From Nocardia sp. NBC_00508 (GTDB lineage: Bacteria > Actinomycetota > Actinomycetes > Mycobacteriales > Mycobacteriaceae), in the NCBI RefSeq assembly GCF_036346875.1, contig NZ_CP107852.1:2356001-2420000 (forward strand): a DNA stretch of 64,000 nucleotides, written 5' to 3'. The notes below the pieces were generated by a model. That model saw only the letters and a list, made by a program, of their open reading frames with translations, made no database searches and was not told the origin of the DNA. Every line of letters starts with the position of its first letter. The first letter of the stretch is position 1. Of the stretch, positions 61,746-64,000 are shown one piece after another. The position numbers and the translations under genes were made by a program.

Positions 61746-62867
61746 GTGACCGAACGCGCTCGTCCCACTGTCGGCCCTCAATACCTCGTCGCAGGCCGTT
61801 ACCGTCTCCAGTCGAAGCTGGGTGGCGGCGGCATGGGCGCCGTCTGGCTGGCACACGATCGGCTGCTCGACCGGGACGTCGCGATCAAACAGGTCCTCAC
61901 CACGGCTGGACTCGACGAGGCGGAGGCCAACGCGGTTCGCAACCAGATCATGCACGAGGGCCGGGTCGCCGCGAAACTCTCGCACGATCATGCGATCGCC
62001 GTGTACGACGTGGTGCTCGAGGCCGGCGAACCCTGGCTGGTGATGGAGCACCTACCCTCGCGCAACGTCGCGAAAGCGCTCGCGCTGGTCGACACGCTCC
62101 CGCCGATCGAGGTCGCGCAGATCGGCGCACAGGTCGCCGACGCGCTCGCCGCCGCACACGCGGTAGGCATCGTGCACCGAGATATCAAGCCGGGCAACAT
62201 CCTTGTCGCCGATCGCGGTCCCGGCGTCGGCATGGCCAAACTCAGCGACTTCGGCATCTCCCGCGGTGCGGGCGATCTGTCCGACGAACCGGACGGCGTG
62301 ATCACCGGCACCCCGTCCTACCTGCCCCCCGAAGTGGCGCGCGGCGCACAGCCGACCAAGGCCAGTGACGTGTTCTCACTGGGCGCCACGCTCTACACCG
62401 CGATCGAGGGCCAGCCGCCGTTCGGGTTCCACGAGGACAGCGACGTCATCGTGCAGCGCGCCGCCATGGCGCAGATCATCCCGCCGAGCCGCAGCGGCAT
62501 GCTGACTCAGGCGCTACTGCACATGATGGAGCCCGCCCCGCAGCGTCGCCCGACCATGGCCGAGGCGCGGGACGAAATCCTCACGGCCGCTTTCGGTCCC
62601 GGCACCGGGCCGTACATCATCGGCGCGCCCGTCCGCACCGAGGACGGAACCATCCCGCCCTGGGCGGCGCGCAATTCGGCATCAGGCATCCGCAGCCCGC
62701 ACTCCACACCGCTTCCCCGCCCGCACCGCAACCACGCGGGGGCGACCGCCGTCACACAGACTCAGCGCGCCAGAACTCCCCAGCCCAGCAACGCCCCGCT
62801 GGCCATTGCGGTGGGCCTGCTCATCGGCCTGATCATCATCATCGCGATCATCGTCGCCGTCCTCTGA
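61746..62867 (+). CDS. Transmembrane serine/threonine protein kinase
   Basis: 373 aa with a GTG start. The kinase domain (16-280) is complete: glycine loop LGGGGMGAVW, ATP lysine K48 in VAIKQV, catalytic loop HRDIKPGN (D146), DFG at 168-170, GTPSYLPPE and SDVFSLGATLYTAIEGQPPF. A Pro/Ser-rich linker follows, then a single C-terminal membrane helix (NAPLAIAVGLLIGLIIIIAI) with only a few residues after it, so no extracellular sensor (PASTA) domain exists. Convergent with the response regulator gene. Confidence 0.93.
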   Translation: MTERARPTVGPQYLVAGRYRLQSKLGGGGMGAVWLAHDRLLDRDVAIKQVLTTAGLDEAEANAVRNQIMHEGRVAAKLSHDHAIAVYDVVLEAGEPWLVMEHLPSRNVAKALALVDTLPPIEVAQIGAQVADALAAAHAVGIVHRDIKPGNILVADRGPGVGMAKLSDFGISRGAGDLSDEPDGVITGTPSYLPPEVARGAQPTKASDVFSLGATLYTAIEGQPPFGFHEDSDVIVQRAAMAQIIPPSRSGMLTQALLHMMEPAPQRRPTMAEARDEILTAAFGPGTGPYIIGAPVRTEDGTIPPWAARNSASGIRSPHSTPLPRPHRNHAGATAVTQTQRARTPQPSNAPLAIAVGLLIGLIIIIAIIVAVL

Positions 62868-62922
62868 GGTCGCGAGGTAGCCGCATGACGGGCGCGGCGG
62901 CACAACAGTATGCGAATGGGAG

Positions 62923-63636
62923 TCAGTCGATACGGCGGCGATGGGCCCAGCGGGTCAGGGCATTACGGTTGGATTGCTGGGTCTTCCGCAGCACGTTGGA
63001 GGCGTGGGTTTCCACGGTCTTGACGGAGATGAACAGGGATTCGGCGATCTCCCGGTAGGTGTAGCCGCGGGCGAGCAGGCGCAGGACCTCCAGCTCGCGC
63101 GGTGTCAGCGAGTCCAGTTCGGGATCCAGCGGCGGCTCGGGGACCGGGGACTTTCCGGTGAACGAGTCCAGGACGAAGCCGGCCAACCGCGGACTGAAGA
63201 CCGCGTCGCCGCCCGCCACCCGGCGAATGCCGTCGGCCAGTTCGGCTCCCGAAATCGTCTTGGTCACATACCCTCTGGCCCCGGCCCGGATCACCGCGAT
63301 CACGTCCTCGGCCGCATCGGACACACTCAGCGCCAGACACACCGGCCCCGACTCGATACCGGACAGCACCGCGACGCCGCCGCCCTCGGGCATGTGCACG
63401 TCGAGCAGGACGACATCCGGGCCCGCCGCATTGATCCCGGCGACCGCCTCGGCCACGCCACCCGCCTCGCCGACCACCTCCATATCGGTCTCCCGGCTCA
63501 ACTCCGCGCGCACGCCCGAGCGAAAAACCGCGTGATCATCGACGAGAAAGACCCGCACTGCCCCGCCGTTGCGGGCCTTCGGGCCGGGCAGTTCGTGGGA
63601 CGAGGATTTGCGTTCAGGTCCTGCGTTGGATGCCAC
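62923..63636 (-). CDS. LuxR-type (NarL family) response regulator
   Basis: 237 aa with a GTG start (MASNAGPERKSSSHELPGPK) preceded by GGGGGA. The receiver domain has RVFLVDDHAVFRSGVRAELS (D33, D34), the phosphoacceptor D79 in VVLLDVHMPEGGG, and LALSVSDAAEDVIAVIRAGA followed by YVTKT. The C-terminal LuxR HTH is LTPRELEVLRLLARGYTYRE followed by IAESLFISVKTVETHASNVL. It lies 57 bp downstream of the histidine kinase and forms a two-component system with it. Confidence 0.94.
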   Translation of the reverse strand: MASNAGPERKSSSHELPGPKARNGGAVRVFLVDDHAVFRSGVRAELSRETDMEVVGEAGGVAEAVAGINAAGPDVVLLDVHMPEGGGVAVLSGIESGPVCLALSVSDAAEDVIAVIRAGARGYVTKTISGAELADGIRRVAGGDAVFSPRLAGFVLDSFTGKSPVPEPPLDPELDSLTPRELEVLRLLARGYTYREIAESLFISVKTVETHASNVLRKTQQSNRNALTRWAHRRRID

Positions 63637-63693
63637 TCCCCCGCCTCTCCATGTCTTCAGTACCACTGCCACCTTAGCTATCCGCCGGACTCG

Positions 63694-64000
63694 TCACCTT
63701 CCCGGCCGCAGCGGCTGTTCTGGTACCGGTTCGGACATCACCGTGGCGGATACCGGCGAATCCTGGGGTGTGGTGGTAGCGTCCGTTTCGCCATCCTGTC
63801 CGCCGGAATCGCTGCGCGGCATGATGATCCGCACCTCGGTACCGCGGCCGGGACCGGACAGGATCTCCACCTGACCGCCGCGGCGCTCGATCCGGCCGCG
63901 GATGGATTTGGCCAGGCCACGGCGATCCTCAGGTACGGACGCGAGGTCGAATCCGTCGCCGCGGTCGCGGACGAAGACGCTCACCTGGTGCGACTCGGTC
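63694..64000 (-). CDS. Sensor histidine kinase, C-terminal part (cut by window end)
   Basis: The visible 101 codons, entering from the window edge, contain SVFVRDRGDGFDLASVPEDR then RGLAKSIRGRIERRGGQVEI and SGPGRGTEVRIIMP, the G1 and G2 boxes of a NarX-type HATPase_c domain. A Thr/Pro-rich tail of about 40 residues follows (TTTPQDSPVSATVMSEPV). It is the cognate kinase of the downstream response regulator; sensor and HisKA_3 parts lie outside the window. Confidence 0.9.
   Translation of the reverse strand, partial: TESHQVSVFVRDRGDGFDLASVPEDRRGLAKSIRGRIERRGGQVEILSGPGRGTEVRIIMPRSDSGGQDGETDATTTPQDSPVSATVMSEPVPEQPLRPGR

Overview
The window looks like the chromosome of a mycolic-acid actinobacterium, most likely Nocardia or a close relative. 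GC content is high, GTG and TTG starts are common, start regions carry AGGAGG-type ribosome sites, and many TetR/MFS pairs and acyl-CoA genes are present. From memory of Mycobacterium tuberculosis gene order, the backbone anchors run parallel to the Rv3330-Rv3395 interval: dacB-type carboxypeptidase, YihY protein, trpS, icd, metY/metX, DUF3017, spoU/trmL, dnaE2, imuB and imuA'. The species assignment is inference. No tRNA, rRNA or CRISPR array was seen.

Layout. 0-5.4 kb: radC, a small DUF6881 protein, an orphan VapB-like antitoxin, a copper-type operator driving a His-rich DUF4396 membrane protein, phenylalanine hydroxylase, and an MFS-TetR pair. 5.4-14 kb: dacB, yihY, trpS, an MpaB-type protein separated from a TetR gene by a 176-bp tandem repeat and a giant hairpin, then an overlapping xthA / secreted RNase / barstar operon and an alpha/beta hydrolase. 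14-19.7 kb: a beta-oxidation operon (thiolase, SRPBCC, MaoC, SDR, acyl-CoA dehydrogenase) facing a TetR gene across two matching operators. 19.7-25.5 kb: an orphan papain-fold toxin, a MerR remnant, and an amino-acid uptake/deamination module (symporter, RidA, DauR-like regulator, PLP enzyme) linked by a shared TTAGAC-N5-GTCTAA motif. 25.6-28.6 kb: a secreted peptidase-like lipoprotein and an MFS exporter.

28.6-33.9 kb is a complete transposition unit of 5,266 bp with 24-bp perfect inverted ends and a 5-bp GTATC target duplication. It carries an MFS exporter, a CxxC flavoprotein, an XRE-cupin regulator and a methyltransferase, together with wrecks of a Tn3-type resolvase and transposase. 34.3-36.6 kb holds a Scr1-type XRE/DUF397 pair divergent from three overlapping small genes. 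37-44.2 kb: a DUF4352 protein, a GlxA-type regulator, an imine-reductase-like enzyme, icd and a second MFS/TetR pair.

44.2-64 kb: a SAM-IV riboswitch whose first gene, metY, has lost its interior by an in-frame deletion while metX remains translationally coupled; a decayed vapBC module flanked by a 33-bp duplication of the trmL 5' end; Uma2, DUF167 and DUF4349 genes; then the SOS mutagenesis set. dnaE2, a neighbouring small gene of unknown function and imuA'-imuB each have a LexA-type box. A Ser/Thr kinase, a LuxR-type response regulator and the end of a histidine kinase close the window.
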